Positions 15,917 to 27,355 of a DNA stretch of 42,127 nucleotides are shown here, piece after piece. Origin of the DNA: Terriglobales bacterium (GTDB lineage: Bacteria; Acidobacteriota; Terriglobia; Terriglobales; Acidobacteriaceae); contig DASTZZ010000090.1 in NCBI GenBank assembly GCA_035764005.1, positions 1 to 42,127 of the forward strand, in the 5' to 3' direction. Under the pieces are notes generated by a model, which was given only the letters and a program-made list of their open reading frames with translations, made no database searches and had not been told where the DNA came from. The translations under genes and the position numbers were made by a program. Within the stretch, counting starts at the first letter, position 1, and every line of letters starts with the position of its first letter.

Positions 15917-15960
15917 ACGAGCCCTTCCTCTCTTGCGTCAGGTGCGACTCTTTTAAGAAT

Positions 15961-16124
15961 TGTCATCCCTCGCGCCGCAGCTTAACTGCCGTGGTACGAA
16001 GCCTGGCTTTGGGGCGCGGGAGACCTGCTGTTCGAGGGGATTCGAGTGCAAAAGCAGATCCCCCGCGCAGCGACAGCAGCTTTTGAAATTTCCCGGCTTC
16101 TTCGCGGCTGCGCGAGGGATGACA
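15961..16124. repeat. 164-bp palindromic element, TGTCATCCC family, copy 2
   Basis: The termini TGTCATCCCTCGCGCCGCAGC (15961-15981, listed as TGTCATCCCTCGCGCC in common) and GCGAGGGATGACA (16112-16124) are inverted. The inner CAGATCCCCCGCGCAGCGA block (16055-16073) is shared with copy 1. It fills much of the 425-base gap between fabH and the barrel gene; from 16125 to 16341 I see no further gene or clear signal. Confidence 0.88.
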
Positions 16125-16341
16125 GTGCAAATTGAATTGCTCGGTACAACATGAGCTCACAATTTCGTTAGTCCCTGTACTTCCGTGCTCGCGCGCAACG
16201 GAAGGGAATTCCCAATCTGATACCTACGTACCTTAATCTCTGCGCTTTGTAATCCCGATTCGGCGCTCGCTGCGGAACAATACTGCTGTTCATCTGCATT
16301 GGTGGATCCTATTGATTCTTTGAGCGAGAGAGGATACGAGC

Positions 16342-17451
16342 GTGAAACGTCGTGTGTGGATTGCAGTCGTTTCGGCCCTGCTACTGAATTCGTTTGCGCT
16401 AGCACAAACGACTTCCCATTTTGATCTTTCCGGCAACGTCATCTTCAGCGGAGCAAAGCTGGCGAATGCTCCCAGCGCAAGTACACAGTTAGACGCGTTT
16501 GGCTGGCAAACATCGGGAGTCACGCATTTGAATCGATGGCTGGCACTCACTAGCCAATTCGGAAGCAGCTATGCATCGTCGAACTCTCTGCAGCTGATTG
16601 GCTATACGGGTTCGGGCACGATCACGCATTACTCGATGCTCGTCGGTCCGAGAATCACCATCCCACTGCGCGGACGCGTGAGCCCGTTCATCGAAGGTCT
16701 TGCCGGTGGCGATCGCGCCAGCACAAAGCTGAACAGCAACGGGATTTCAGTTACCGGCCGGGAGATGCAACTCGCGTACTCAGTCGGTGGGGGCGCACAA
16801 GTGAACCTCAACCGTCGCTTCGGTGTAAATGTCGAGGCGCAATACCTCAACACCGAGCACACGCTCGCATTTACGGGCTGGCAGCCCGCGAATTTTCAGA
16901 TCTCGGCGGGTATCGTGATCCGGATGTTCTCACGCACTCCTCAGATCGCCGAGCGGAGTCCAATGCCTTCGCCGACCACAACCGAGAGCGCACAGCCAAC
17001 GATGACTGCATCTACGACGAGCACAACCGTAGAGCCGGCTTCTACACCTACCCCAGTTGCAAGCTTCCAACCGCCATCTGCTCCTGTCGTTGAACCGGTT
17101 GTTACGCCGAAGCCAACTGTGCTGGCGACCACAACTCCGCAACCGCAGCCTGTTACACCCGCAGTTGCTCCTGTGCCGGTCGTCGCCAGCAGTCCGGCTC
17201 CGGTTGTAACCGCGAAAGTATCGGTCCCACCGTCGGCAGTAGTCCCGCAGCCTGCACCGAAGCCGGTCGCGGCAGTTGCACCTGCTCCAGTTGCTACGGC
17301 TATGCCCGTTGCTGCCGCTCCGGTTGTTTCGCCTGCACCGCGCGTGATGGCACAAGCGCAACCGCAGCAGCAACAGCCATTGTCTCTGGGTGAATATGCC
17401 CGCCGTTTACGAGAGCAGAAGCAGCGTGAGCGTCAGCAGCAGCAACAGTAA
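16342..17451 (+). CDS. Outer-membrane beta-barrel protein with long Pro/Ala/Val-rich tail
   Basis: 369 residues from a GTG with GAGAGAGGA (16326-16334) upstream. Residues 1-22 are a signal peptide ending LAQ. Residues 23-197 resemble an eight-stranded OmpA/OmpW-size barrel with alternating strands and a terminal strand closing on ISAGIVIRMF. Then comes an unusual tail of about 150 residues rich in Pro, Ala, Val and Thr, and a last charged Gln-rich segment (SLGEYARRLREQKQRERQ). The tail may span periplasm or peptidoglycan, but no OmpA peptidoglycan-binding domain is present. Function unknown. Confidence 0.75.
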   Translation: MKRRVWIAVVSALLLNSFALAQTTSHFDLSGNVIFSGAKLANAPSASTQLDAFGWQTSGVTHLNRWLALTSQFGSSYASSNSLQLIGYTGSGTITHYSMLVGPRITIPLRGRVSPFIEGLAGGDRASTKLNSNGISVTGREMQLAYSVGGGAQVNLNRRFGVNVEAQYLNTEHTLAFTGWQPANFQISAGIVIRMFSRTPQIAERSPMPSPTTTESAQPTMTASTTSTTVEPASTPTPVASFQPPSAPVVEPVVTPKPTVLATTTPQPQPVTPAVAPVPVVASSPAPVVTAKVSVPPSAVVPQPAPKPVAAVAPAPVATAMPVAAAPVVSPAPRVMAQAQPQQQQPLSLGEYARRLREQKQRERQQQQQ

Positions 17452-17482
17452 TCGTTGCACAAATCCGAAGTAGGGAGTTTCC

Positions 17483-18361
17483 ATGGAGTGTCCGCGCTGC
17501 AAGAGGACAATTGATGCGAAGCAGCGCCGCTGCGGATGGTGCGGCGTTGACGTGCTACCCGGGCAGCACCTGCTCGAAGAGTCCGGTGTCGTTGTGCCGA
17601 TTCGCCCTGTGGCGGGCGAAGACAACGACTCAGCTCCTGCACGTCTTGCCAGCCTTGGTGACCGCTTCCTCGCTCTCATTCTCGACAGCATCGTAATCTG
17701 CGCCGCATGCTCTCTCATCGGATTATGGGCGTTCCTCAAATGGGGAGTTGTCTCGGGGGGCGAAATGCGCGTGACCCTTGCTTCCATTCTTGTGGGCGGA
17801 AGCTTAAGCCTTGTCTTCGCGTTTCTGTACGTCTGGATTCTCGAAGCAAGTCTGGGGAGCACTTTGGGAAAAGCCATTTTGGGAATCGGCGTAGTGAATA
17901 ACTCCGGACGCAGCGCCCTGGCGGCATCTGCAATCAGAAATCTCTGGCGTGTTGTCGATGGCCTGGCTTTTTATTTAGTGGGAGCGCTCGTCGCAAGCTG
18001 CTCGAAATTTCGGCGTCGCATCGGCGACCTCTGCGCCGGAACCTACGTGATTGAAGGCAATCTTTCTGAATTCATGCGCGCCGCAGCGGTGCTCGCGTGG
18101 CTGGCTTTGCTTGGTGGCGGAGCCTGGGCGTTTCCTCGTTTGTACAGACAGCCGAAAGCCACTGAACCTCCCAGACACTTCGCGCAAGTTGTGGTGGAAC
18201 TCGGCCGTGGCGACAAGTCGGTGCACCTGAGGACTCTCAATCACCGCATTGAGCTGTCGATGGCCGATGGCACGGTCGAGGCCAATGCGCGTCCCGTTTC
18301 GGAGCCCGAGACGAACAAGAGCAAGATGGATGATCAGGACGCGCTGCGGGCGTTGCCATAA
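17483..18361 (+). CDS. RDD-family membrane protein with N-terminal zinc ribbon
   Basis: 292 residues. It begins with a zinc ribbon (CPRCKRTI, then CGWCG), followed by an RDD domain starting LGDRFLALILDSIVI, with later conserved SLGSTLGKAILGI and RRRIGDLCAGTYVI. About four membrane helices are visible, the last near residues 195-212, followed by a soluble C-terminal stretch of some 75 residues with no recognised domain. RDD proteins are poorly understood; a few are linked to ion transport. It follows the barrel gene by 31 bases, and its stop codon directly abuts the stop of convergent uvrB with no base between. Confidence 0.8.
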   Translation: MECPRCKRTIDAKQRRCGWCGVDVLPGQHLLEESGVVVPIRPVAGEDNDSAPARLASLGDRFLALILDSIVICAACSLIGLWAFLKWGVVSGGEMRVTLASILVGGSLSLVFAFLYVWILEASLGSTLGKAILGIGVVNNSGRSALAASAIRNLWRVVDGLAFYLVGALVASCSKFRRRIGDLCAGTYVIEGNLSEFMRAAAVLAWLALLGGGAWAFPRLYRQPKATEPPRHFAQVVVELGRGDKSVHLRTLNHRIELSMADGTVEANARPVSEPETNKSKMDDQDALRALP

Positions 18362-20350
18362 TCAGGTAATCAGGATTTCCTTCGAGCGCAGGTCCTTAAT
18401 CGTATCCCGTATCTTCGCCGCCTTCTCGAACTCAAACTTCTTTGCCGCTTCGCGCATCTGCTCTTCGAGCTTGGCGATGTACTTATCGAGATCTTCCTGA
18501 GAGCTGAAGTCGGGCACTGATTCGATCGCCTCGGTTAGCTCGGTGGCATCGGGATCGACGATCTGAGCGAGAGAATACTCGAGAGGTCTAATGATCGATT
18601 CAGGCGTGATGCCGTTTTCTTCGTTATAGGCGCGCTGAATTGCGCGGCGTCGTTCGGTTTCATCCATTGCCCGCCGCATCGAGTCGGTGATGGTGTCGGC
18701 ATAGAGAATGGCGCGGCCATATAAATTGCGGGCGCATCGGCCAATGGTCTGAATTAACGACCCGCTGGAGCGCAGGAAACCTTCTTTATCAGCGTCGAGC
18801 ACTGCGACGAGGGAAACCTCAGGCAGATCCAATCCTTCGCGCAGGAGGTTGATGCCGATGAGCACGTCATATTCGCCACGGCGAAGATCACGGAGTATTT
18901 TGATTCGCTCTAGCGTCTCGACTTCCGAGTGCATGTACCGGCAGCGCACGCCGACTTCGCTGTAATACTCCGCTAGGTCCTCGGCCATGCGTTTTGTCAG
19001 CGTGGTCACTAATACTCGCTCTTTCCGCTCGACGCGCGCGCGAATTTCGTGCAGCAGATCGTCTATCTGACCTTTGACCGGGCGCACCTCAACTTCAGGA
19101 TCAACCAAGCCGGTTGGACGGATGATCTGCTCAATGACCACGCCCGCCGATTTCGTGAGCTCGTATGGACCGGGAGTAGCCGAGACATAAATTGCTTGAT
19201 TAACACGCGTCTCGAATTCTTCGAACTGCAGCGGACGATTGTCCATTGCCGACGGGAGCCTGAATCCGTAATCGACGAGAGTTGTCTTGCGCGAGCGATC
19301 TCCATGCCACATCGCGTGCAACTGCGGAACGGTCTGATGGGACTCGTCAATGAACAGAAGGAAATCGCGTGGAACGTAATCGAGCAAAGTTGGCGGCGCT
19401 TCGCCTGGGAGACGACCTGAGAAGTGCCGTGAGTAGTTCTCGATGCCGTGACAATAACCGACTGATTTGATCATCTCCAGATCAAATCGTGTGCGCTGAT
19501 GAACCCGCTGCGCCTCAACGACGCGCCCCTGCTGCTCCAACTCCTTTTCCCACCACGCCAGCTCTTCAAGGATCGATTCGATGGCGCGCTTCTTGCGATC
19601 GGGCTGAAGAACATAGTGGCTCTTTGGATAGATAGGAAGACGTGCGTACTTCTGCTTCACTGTGCCAAACAGTGGATCAATTTGGGAAAGCGACTCGATC
19701 TCGTCGCCGAACAACTCGATGCGGTATGCCATGTCATCGTAAGTAGGGAAGATCTCGATGACATCGCCGCGCACGCGGAAGGTACCACGTCGGAACTCGG
19801 ACTCATTGCGGTCGTAAAGAATTTCGACGAGCCGTCGGGTGATGTCCTCGCGTTTGATCTTCTGGCCTTTTTCGAGGAACAGCAACATGCCGTAGTACGC
19901 TTCGGGCGATCCAAGACCGTAAATGCAGCTCACTGAAGCAACGATCACGCAGTCGCGTCGTTCGAACAGCGAGCGCGTAGCTGACAGGCGAAGCTTGTCC
20001 AGTTCGTCGTTGATCGTCGCTTCTTTCTCGATGTAGATATCGCCGGATGGAATGTAGGCCTCAGGCTGGTAGTAGTCGTAGTAGGAGACGAAATACTCAA
20101 CCGCGTTATTCGGGAAAAATTGTTTGAATTCGTGGTAGAGCTGCGCAGCCAGCGTTTTGTTGTGGGCGAGTACCAGCGCAGGGCGATTGAACTTTTCAAT
20201 CACCTTTGCCATCGTGTAGGTCTTACCGGAGCCGGTGACGCCCAGCAGCACCTGATGCTTCTCTCCGGCGTAAAGTCCCCGCGAAAGCTCCTCGATGGCC
20301 TTGCCCTGATCGCCGGCAGGCTTGTAATCGCTGACGAGTTTGAAATCCAT
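18362..20350 (-). CDS. uvrB: UvrABC excision nuclease subunit B
   Basis: 662 residues, full length. Walker A is GVTGSGKT (37-44); the beta-hairpin region appears as [20 protein letters not shown]; Walker B is [12 protein letters not shown]; helicase motifs continue with [11 protein letters not shown] and [23 protein letters not shown], and QTIGRCARN is motif VI. The C-terminal UVR helix pair ([21 protein letters not shown]) that binds UvrC is present. UvrB verifies damage after UvrA loading and directs UvrC incision in nucleotide excision repair. No uvrA or uvrC gene is nearby. Confidence 0.97.
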   Translation of the reverse strand: MDFKLVSDYKPAGDQGKAIEELSRGLYAGEKHQVLLGVTGSGKTYTMAKVIEKFNRPALVLAHNKTLAAQLYHEFKQFFPNNAVEYFVSYYDYYQPEAYIPSGDIYIEKEATINDELDKLRLSATRSLFERRDCVIVASVSCIYGLGSPEAYYGMLLFLEKGQKIKREDITRRLVEILYDRNESEFRRGTFRVRGDVIEIFPTYDDMAYRIELFGDEIESLSQIDPLFGTVKQKYARLPIYPKSHYVLQPDRKKRAIESILEELAWWEKELEQQGRVVEAQRVHQRTRFDLEMIKSVGYCHGIENYSRHFSGRLPGEAPPTLLDYVPRDFLLFIDESHQTVPQLHAMWHGDRSRKTTLVDYGFRLPSAMDNRPLQFEEFETRVNQAIYVSATPGPYELTKSAGVVIEQIIRPTGLVDPEVEVRPVKGQIDDLLHEIRARVERKERVLVTTLTKRMAEDLAEYYSEVGVRCRYMHSEVETLERIKILRDLRRGEYDVLIGINLLREGLDLPEVSLVAVLDADKEGFLRSSGSLIQTIGRCARNLYGRAILYADTITDSMRRAMDETERRRAIQRAYNEENGITPESIIRPLEYSLAQIVDPDATELTEAIESVPDFSSQEDLDKYIAKLEEQMREAAKKFEFEKAAKIRDTIKDLRSKEILIT

Positions 20351-20430
20351 GTACGGCCAGATTTACAGAAACAAAATTCGACGTGTGAGTATCTCTTTAT
20401 TGTGACACACGGAGCACCAACGGTGGCTCA

Positions 20431-21144
20431 TTATTGGTGAAGGACCTTGACAAGTTTCTTGCCGGTGAATAGTTCGCTCCATTCGTGTGGGCTATCGACC
20501 AGAACATCGGGAGGCGCGGCTTCCAGCGTGTGTGGGGCAAGTCCATACGTGCAGCCCACCGAATAAAGACCGGCATTTTGCGCCGTAAGCACATCCACAT
20601 CGGAATCGCCAATCAGTACCGTTTCAGAAGGCTCGACGTTGGCTTCGCGCAGCAACATGCGCGCGCCGAATGGATCGGGCTTCTTGGTCTCGAAGCTGTT
20701 CCCGCCGTACACCTGAAAGAAGAATGGATTCATTGCCAGTGCGTCGACGATCGCTCGCGAAGGTCCGACGGGCTTGTTGCTGAGTACCGCCATCTTGCGC
20801 GGAAAAGTTTCGGGCGAGGACAGAGCGCGCAATGCTTCGAGTACGCCGTCGTACACATGCGTGTAGTCCAGCTTGTGTTTGCGGTAGTAATCGAGGAAGA
20901 ACTGCAGCGCGACATGCACGAAGTGCTCGTCTTTGGGATCGCCGAGAGCGCGTCGCACCAGCATGGGAGCGCCATCGCCTATGTACGTGCCGATCACCTC
21001 CAGTGGCAGCTCGTGGCGGCCAAAGTGGCGCAGCATCGCATTGACGGAATTGCCGAGATCCTGCCGGGAATCGACCAAGGTTCCATCGAGATCAAAAATC
21101 AGCAGCCGCAGTTTCCGAACGGGAATCTCACGATTGATCTTCAT
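20431..21144 (-). CDS. gph: Phosphoglycolate phosphatase-like HAD hydrolase
   Basis: 237 residues. Motif I is LLIFDLDGTLVDSRQDL, motif II is MAVLSNKP, the lysine of motif III is in FETKKPDPFGARMLL, and motif IV is VLIGDSDVDVLTAQNAG. The DSRQDLGNSVNAML helical cap start and the length fit Gph, which removes phosphate from 2-phosphoglycolate formed during DNA repair. A related HAD phosphatase with another small substrate is possible. It is about 80 bases upstream of uvrB on the same strand, a pairing that would suit 2-phosphoglycolate salvage after repair, though this is inference. Confidence 0.82.
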   Translation of the reverse strand: MKINREIPVRKLRLLIFDLDGTLVDSRQDLGNSVNAMLRHFGRHELPLEVIGTYIGDGAPMLVRRALGDPKDEHFVHVALQFFLDYYRKHKLDYTHVYDGVLEALRALSSPETFPRKMAVLSNKPVGPSRAIVDALAMNPFFFQVYGGNSFETKKPDPFGARMLLREANVEPSETVLIGDSDVDVLTAQNAGLYSVGCTYGLAPHTLEAAPPDVLVDSPHEWSELFTGKKLVKVLHQ

Positions 21145-21206
21145 TATTCGGCAGTGTACCTGATGAAGTTATGCGGTTATCCGGGAAGAACAGGCCTGCG
21201 GTTTAG

Positions 21207-21238
21207 GGCTGAGAAGCTCAGCCGCTTAGAAGCTAAGC
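21207..21238. repeat. Two tandem hairpins with identical AAG loops
   Basis: GGCTGAG-AAG-CTCAGCC (21207-21223) is directly followed by GCTTAG-AAG-CTAAGC (21224-21238). Both stems are perfect. They lie between the phhB-like and gph genes on the same strand, downstream of the former. There is no T-run, so they are more likely RNA stabilising or regulatory structures than a strong terminator. Confidence 0.6.
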
Positions 21239-21247
21239 AGCTATCCC

Positions 21248-23109
<1,862 letters not shown>

Positions 23110-23128
23110 CGCTCCAAAGGATGTTTGT

Positions 23129-23659
23129 ATGAAACAAGCACTTGCGATTTACGTTCTTGTTCTGCTCAGCTCAATGGCAGCCGTGGCCCAGACTCCTGCT
23201 CAGAGATCCACAACGCAGGCGGTGCCGCAAACTGACGCCGAACGTGCCGCGAAGCGCGCCGACATTCGCAAGCTGATTGAACTCACGGGAGCAGCGAATA
23301 TTTCCGCTGATGCTCTTCAAAAGATGATTGAACCGTTGAAGGCGAGTTATCCGCAAGTACCAGAAGAGTTCTGGGACACATTCGTGCATGAAGTTCATTC
23401 CGATGAACTGGTCGATCTTGTGATCCCAATCTATGACAAGTACTACACCCACGAGGAGATCCAGGAACTGACGCACTTTTATCAAACGCCTGTGGGCCAA
23501 AAGACGATCAAGGTGTTGCCTAAGCTCTCTGCCGAAGCGATCGACGCCGGTCAGGAATGGGGACGCACGGTCGCCGATCGCGCTATGCGCAAGCTGCGCG
23601 AAAAGGGCTACGACAAAACGTCTTCGGCTACTGCGGAGCACATACCGACCGGACAATAA
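23129..23659 (+). CDS. Exported DUF2059-domain protein
   Basis: 176 residues from the ATG at 23129. Residues 1-20 form a signal peptide ending VAQ. The rest contains the DUF2059 pattern: a helical start ([20 protein letters not shown]), then [39 protein letters not shown], typical of the domain. Function is unknown; it is all-helical and probably periplasmic. It is placed between two glycolysis genes, 19 bases after eno and 8 before gpmI, so very likely cotranscribed. Confidence 0.82.
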   Translation: MKQALAIYVLVLLSSMAAVAQTPAQRSTTQAVPQTDAERAAKRADIRKLIELTGAANISADALQKMIEPLKASYPQVPEEFWDTFVHEVHSDELVDLVIPIYDKYYTHEEIQELTHFYQTPVGQKTIKVLPKLSAEAIDAGQEWGRTVADRAMRKLREKGYDKTSSATAEHIPTGQ

Positions 23660-23667
23660 TTCCCGAA

Positions 23668-25269
23668 ATGAAAAATACTCCCCTGGTTCTTACGATCCTC
23701 GATGGTTGGGGATATCGCGCTGAAACCAAAGCCAACGCCATTGCTCTCGCGCGCAAGCCCAATTACGACGCTTTGTTGCGCGAGTTTCCCAGCACGCTGG
23801 TCCACACCAGCGGCCGATACGTCGGCCTTCCGACCGGGCAAATGGGCAACAGCGAAGTCGGCCATCTGAACATTGGTGCCGGCCGCGTCGTCTACATGGA
23901 CATCACCAAGATTGACGTGATGATCGAGAACGGCGAGTTTTTCTCCAATCCCGCGCTGCTCGCGGCGATGAAGAATGCTCGCTCGGGCGGACGGCGACTC
24001 CACATCTTCGGCTTGCTTTCAGACGGCGGAGTGCATTCGCACCAAAATCATCTTTATGCACTGCTGCGGATGGCCAAGCAAAATAGCGTCGATCGGGTAT
24101 TCGTGCATGCCTTTATGGATGGGCGCGACACGCTGCCCACGAGCGGTGCGGGATACCTGGAGCAACTTCAGCAGAAGATGCGTGAACTCGGCTGCGGACA
24201 CGTTGCGAGCGTAAGCGGGCGCTACTACGCGATGGATCGCGACAAGCGCTGGGAGCGCGAGCGCAAGGCCTACGATGCAATGGTCAACGGCAAAGGCGAA
24301 GGCGGGACGTACATCGATGCCGTTCGTGGAGTCAAGGAATCGTACAATCGCGACGTAACCGACGAATTCATCGTGCCGTTCGCGTGCGTCGATAGCCGCG
24401 GCGAACCCCTGGGCGCCATTCGCGACGACGATAGTTGCATCAACTTCAACTTCCGCGCCGATCGCGCGCGGCAGATCACGCGCGTCCTGGCCCGCAACAG
24501 CGGAATCACCAAGCAGCAGGGAAGTGATCTGCCTGATGCTGAAGCGCTGGAGAAAGTGATTCCCGCCAGCGAGACTCCCAGAAAGCTCACTTACATCTGC
24601 ATGACTCGCTACGACAAACAGTTCGAGCTTCCGTTTGTCGTGCAACCAGATTCACTCACGAACATCCTTGCGAATGTCATGGGAGGCGAAGGTCTGCGCA
24701 ATCTGCGCGTTGCCGAAACGGAGAAGTATGCTCACGTTACGTACTTCTTCAACGGCGGCGTCGAGCAGCCCTTTCCCGGAGAAGAGCGCGTGCTCGTTCC
24801 TTCGCAGAAGGTCGCTACCTACGATCTCAAACCCGAAATGAGCGCCGAAGGCATTGCCGACGCGGTCGTGGACGCAGTAGAACGCGGCAGCTTTCAGGTG
24901 ATCATCGTCAATTTTGCGAACGCCGACATGGTGGGCCATTCCGGGAAAATCGAGCCTACGGTGAAAGGCGTGGAGACTGTCGATGCCTGCCTTGGACGAA
25001 TCTTCAAAGCCGTCAGGCAGAAGGGCGGATCAATGATTGTCACCGCCGATCACGGGAACGCGGAAATGCTCATCGACCCTGTAACCGGAGGTCCTCACAC
25101 TGCCCACACAATCAATCCTGTGCCGTTCATCGTTGTCAGCGACCAGAACAGCAATTTCCGATTACGTACAGAAGGGGCGCTTCAAGACATTTCGCCAACT
25201 GTGCTCGGAATGCTGGGAATCTCGCAGCCAAAAGAAATGACTGGCCATGACTTGAGGGTCAAAGGCTGA
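23668..25269 (+). CDS. gpmI: 2,3-bisphosphoglycerate-independent phosphoglycerate mutase
   Basis: 533 residues from ATG 23668, giving the usual opening [12 protein letters not shown]. Metal-binding D12 and phosphorylated serine S62 ([17 protein letters not shown]) are both at the expected positions, and the later metal-binding motifs NADMVGHSG and VTADHGNAE are present. It interconverts 3- and 2-phosphoglycerate using two Mn2+ ions, and its product is the substrate of enolase encoded two genes upstream. Length is slightly above the common 510 residues. Confidence 0.96.
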   Translation: MKNTPLVLTILDGWGYRAETKANAIALARKPNYDALLREFPSTLVHTSGRYVGLPTGQMGNSEVGHLNIGAGRVVYMDITKIDVMIENGEFFSNPALLAAMKNARSGGRRLHIFGLLSDGGVHSHQNHLYALLRMAKQNSVDRVFVHAFMDGRDTLPTSGAGYLEQLQQKMRELGCGHVASVSGRYYAMDRDKRWERERKAYDAMVNGKGEGGTYIDAVRGVKESYNRDVTDEFIVPFACVDSRGEPLGAIRDDDSCINFNFRADRARQITRVLARNSGITKQQGSDLPDAEALEKVIPASETPRKLTYICMTRYDKQFELPFVVQPDSLTNILANVMGGEGLRNLRVAETEKYAHVTYFFNGGVEQPFPGEERVLVPSQKVATYDLKPEMSAEGIADAVVDAVERGSFQVIIVNFANADMVGHSGKIEPTVKGVETVDACLGRIFKAVRQKGGSMIVTADHGNAEMLIDPVTGGPHTAHTINPVPFIVVSDQNSNFRLRTEGALQDISPTVLGMLGISQPKEMTGHDLRVKG

Positions 25270-25301
25270 AAGGTCTCTAAGCTCAATCGAGACTGGGCTG
25301 C

Positions 25302-25320
25302 GTGCGAATCTCATTCGCAC
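25302..25320 (+). terminator. Possible terminator hairpin after gpmI
   Basis: GTGCGAAT (25302-25309) and ATTCGCAC (25313-25320) form a perfect 8-bp stem with a three-base loop, 33 bases after the gpmI stop. No T-run follows, so termination would be weak or Rho-assisted. Confidence 0.4.
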
Positions 25321-25404
25321 CTGAGAGCACCTTCCATCGCGGTTTCAGACTCGTGCTGTTTCACAGGCTCTAAACCTCCGCCTCAGCGGCATCACTGTTA
25401 ACTG

Positions 25405-25432
25405 TTTACCGTCTGTTCCAAGCTGCTAAAAT
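25405..25432 (+). promoter_or_regulatory. Candidate sigma-70-type promoter for pdxS
   Basis: TTTACC (25405-25410) and TAAAAT (25427-25432) are spaced by 16 bases. Each is close to consensus, and the pair lies about 60 bases before the pdxS ATG. GGAGGGAGAGG (25466-25476) provides a purine-rich ribosome-binding region. Confidence 0.5.
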
Positions 25433-25493
25433 AGAGATTCCCTTCCATCCAGTCGCTCAAGACCGGAGGGAGAGGTGCGTTTGGGAGAGTGCT

Positions 25494-26408
25494 ATGTCTG
25501 AAATGAACGGAAATGGTTTGCGGCTGAAGACAGGTCTGGCGGAAATGCTGAAGGGCGGCGTCATCATGGACGTGACCACCGCTCAACAGGCCGAAATTGC
25601 ACAGCGGGCAGGCGCCGCGGCAGTGATGGCGCTGGAGCGTGTGCCGGCGCAGATTCGCGCTGAGGGCGGCGTCGCCCGCATGGCGAAGATTGCCGTTATC
25701 CGCGAGATCATGAAGAGCGTTGACATTCCGGTCATGGCAAAGTGCCGCATCGGGCACTTCACCGAAGCACAAGTCCTGCAAGAGCTCGGCGTCGATTACA
25801 TCGACGAATCGGAAGTTCTCACTCCAGCCGACGAATCTCATCACGTCGATAAGCATGCTTTCAAAGTTCCTTTTGTATGCGGGGCTCGCGATTTGGGCGA
25901 AGCTCTGCGACGCATTGCCGAAGGCGCAGCCATGATCCGCACCAAAGGCGAAGCCGGAACCGGCGATGTTGTACACGCGGTGAAGCACATGCGGCAGATC
26001 GTGAAAGACATGCGCTCGCTTACCGTGCTCGGGGAAGAGGAGCTCTATGCAGCCGCGAAGGAGCTGCGCGCGCCATACGAATTAGTACGGATGGTTGCCA
26101 AAAGCGGAAAGCTCCCCGTTCCGAATTTCTCCGCAGGCGGTATTGCTACTCCCGCCGACGCGGCACTGGTTCGCCAGCTCGGCGCCGAAGCCGTGTTCGT
26201 CGGTTCGGGCATCTTCATGGCCGATTCCATCAACTTTGCTCCAGCGAAAGAAGCTGAGATTCGCGCACGCGCCATCGTGCGTGCGACTACGCACTTCGAC
26301 GATCCGAAAGTTCTGCTTGAAACAAGCGAAGACTGCACTGGCGCCATGAAGGGTCTAGCCGTAGCCGCGATGTCAGAAGCCGATATGCTGCAGAAGCGCG
26401 GTTGGTGA
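25494..26408 (+). CDS. pdxS: Pyridoxal 5'-phosphate synthase, PdxS subunit
   Basis: 304 residues. Key catalytic residues are in place: D26 (GGVIMDVTT), K83 ([10 protein letters not shown]), which forms the ribose-phosphate imine, and K151 ([12 protein letters not shown]). The phosphate-binding GSGIFMADS segment is also seen. With ammonia from PdxT it builds PLP from ribose 5-phosphate and glyceraldehyde 3-phosphate (DXP-independent route). The stop TGA shares bases with a GTG that begins an in-frame route into pdxT. PLP is needed by thrC and the dehydratase in this window. Confidence 0.97.
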   Translation: MSEMNGNGLRLKTGLAEMLKGGVIMDVTTAQQAEIAQRAGAAAVMALERVPAQIRAEGGVARMAKIAVIREIMKSVDIPVMAKCRIGHFTEAQVLQELGVDYIDESEVLTPADESHHVDKHAFKVPFVCGARDLGEALRRIAEGAAMIRTKGEAGTGDVVHAVKHMRQIVKDMRSLTVLGEEELYAAAKELRAPYELVRMVAKSGKLPVPNFSAGGIATPADAALVRQLGAEAVFVGSGIFMADSINFAPAKEAEIRARAIVRATTHFDDPKVLLETSEDCTGAMKGLAVAAMSEADMLQKRGW

Positions 26409-26413
26409 AGGTA

Positions 26414-26511
26414 TCGGGTGATCTGGCCATCGGGTCATCGGGTGAAGTAAAACCAAGATGTGCACCTGGTGCTTCCACTTCACCCGATCACCAGATGACC
26501 CGATCACCCGA
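26414..26511. repeat. 98-bp palindrome of ATCGGGTGA words between pdxS and pdxT
   Basis: 35-base arms at 26414-26448 and 26477-26511 are inverted with four mismatches, around a 28-base centre with its own small stem (GCACCTGGTGC). The arms are made of the word TCGGGTGATC and variants. It starts six bases after the pdxS stop. The frame leading into pdxT stays open throughout the element. Confidence 0.88.
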
Positions 26512-26527
26512 TTTATCCCGACTTCCT

Positions 26528-27154
26528 TTGAAAAACTCTGATCTCAAAATAGGTGTCCTCGCCCTCCAAGGCGATTTCGATGCGCATCGGCAAACGCTCA
26601 ACTCGCTCGGCGTCCACACCGTTCTCGTGCGCAAGCCAGAAGAACTCGAAGGCATCGACGGTCTGGTGATCCCTGGAGGCGAGTCATCGACCTTTCTGAA
26701 ATTCCTGGAACGGGAGGGATTCCTCGGGAAACTGCGATCTTTTGTTTCACAAAAGCCGGCATTCGGTACCTGCGCCGGCGCGATCTTGCTCGCCAGGAAC
26801 GTGACCAATCCGCCGCAGGAGAGTCTTGGCGCGCTCGACATCACAGTGCAACGCAACGCCTACGGCCGGCAAATAGATAGCTCGATCATGGCTGCGCCGA
26901 CCAAACTCGGCGGGGAGCCGCTTGAGATGGTCTTCATCCGGGCTCCCCGAATTGAACAAGTCGGTCGCGATGTTGAAGTGCTCGCCGAACGCGAAGGCCA
27001 TCCCGTTTTGGTACGCCAGGGAAAGATCATGGCGGCGACGTTTCATCCCGAGCTTTCAAACGACACGCGAATACACCAAATGTTTCTCGATGTCGTTCGA
27101 CAGGGGCGAGGGAATCGGATCATCGGGTCATCGGGTGATCGGGTGATCGGGTGA
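26528..27154 (+). CDS. pdxT: Pyridoxal 5'-phosphate synthase, glutaminase subunit PdxT
   Basis: Class I glutaminase: oxyanion region IPGGESST, nucleophile Cys in FGTCAGAILLA, and His-Glu of the triad in TFHPELSND. It supplies ammonia from glutamine to PdxS. I use the TTG at 26528 (208 residues), which gives the family-like opening KNSDLKIGVLALQGDF; no clear ribosome site is present. Other in-frame starts are ATG 26495, TTG 26402 and GTG 26405, the last overlapping the pdxS stop as GTGA. The C-terminus is unusual: after FLDVVRQ, where the family normally ends, 13 residues ending IIGSSGDRVIG are encoded by the downstream repeat. Confidence 0.93.
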   Translation: MKNSDLKIGVLALQGDFDAHRQTLNSLGVHTVLVRKPEELEGIDGLVIPGGESSTFLKFLEREGFLGKLRSFVSQKPAFGTCAGAILLARNVTNPPQESLGALDITVQRNAYGRQIDSSIMAAPTKLGGEPLEMVFIRAPRIEQVGRDVEVLAEREGHPVLVRQGKIMAATFHPELSNDTRIHQMFLDVVRQGRGNRIIGSSGDRVIG

Positions 27155-27327
27155 AGTGAAAACCAAAACCGACGCGGATGCTTGCTACGCGGATAAATCC
27201 GGAAGGAGAGAGAACGTTCGCCTACCTTGCCACGCTGCGGTGATCGCAGGCCGCGTCGGTTTGGGTTTGAATTCAGATCGCCCGATGACCCGATGACCCG
27301 ATCACCCGATCACCAGATCACCCGATC
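27114..27327. repeat. 214-bp nested palindrome of CGGGTGAT/CGGGTCAT octamers
   Basis: The left arm 27114-27157 contains ATCGGGTC and ATCGGGTG units in tandem and includes the pdxT stop codon; the right arm 27276-27327 is its inverted counterpart with about six units. Inside lies another inverted pair, 27160-27177 and 27251-27268 (AAACCAAAACCGACGCGG type, one mismatch in 18). The same words form the element at 26414-26511, so pdxT is bracketed by them. Confidence 0.88.
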
Positions 27328-27355
27328 CTCCCCGCTGGCTTTCCCTCCTCAGTTC

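Noticed and set aside
27114-27327. CRISPR array, suggested by regular short repeats
   Set aside because: The units are octamers without spacers and form inverted arms; no cas genes are in the window.
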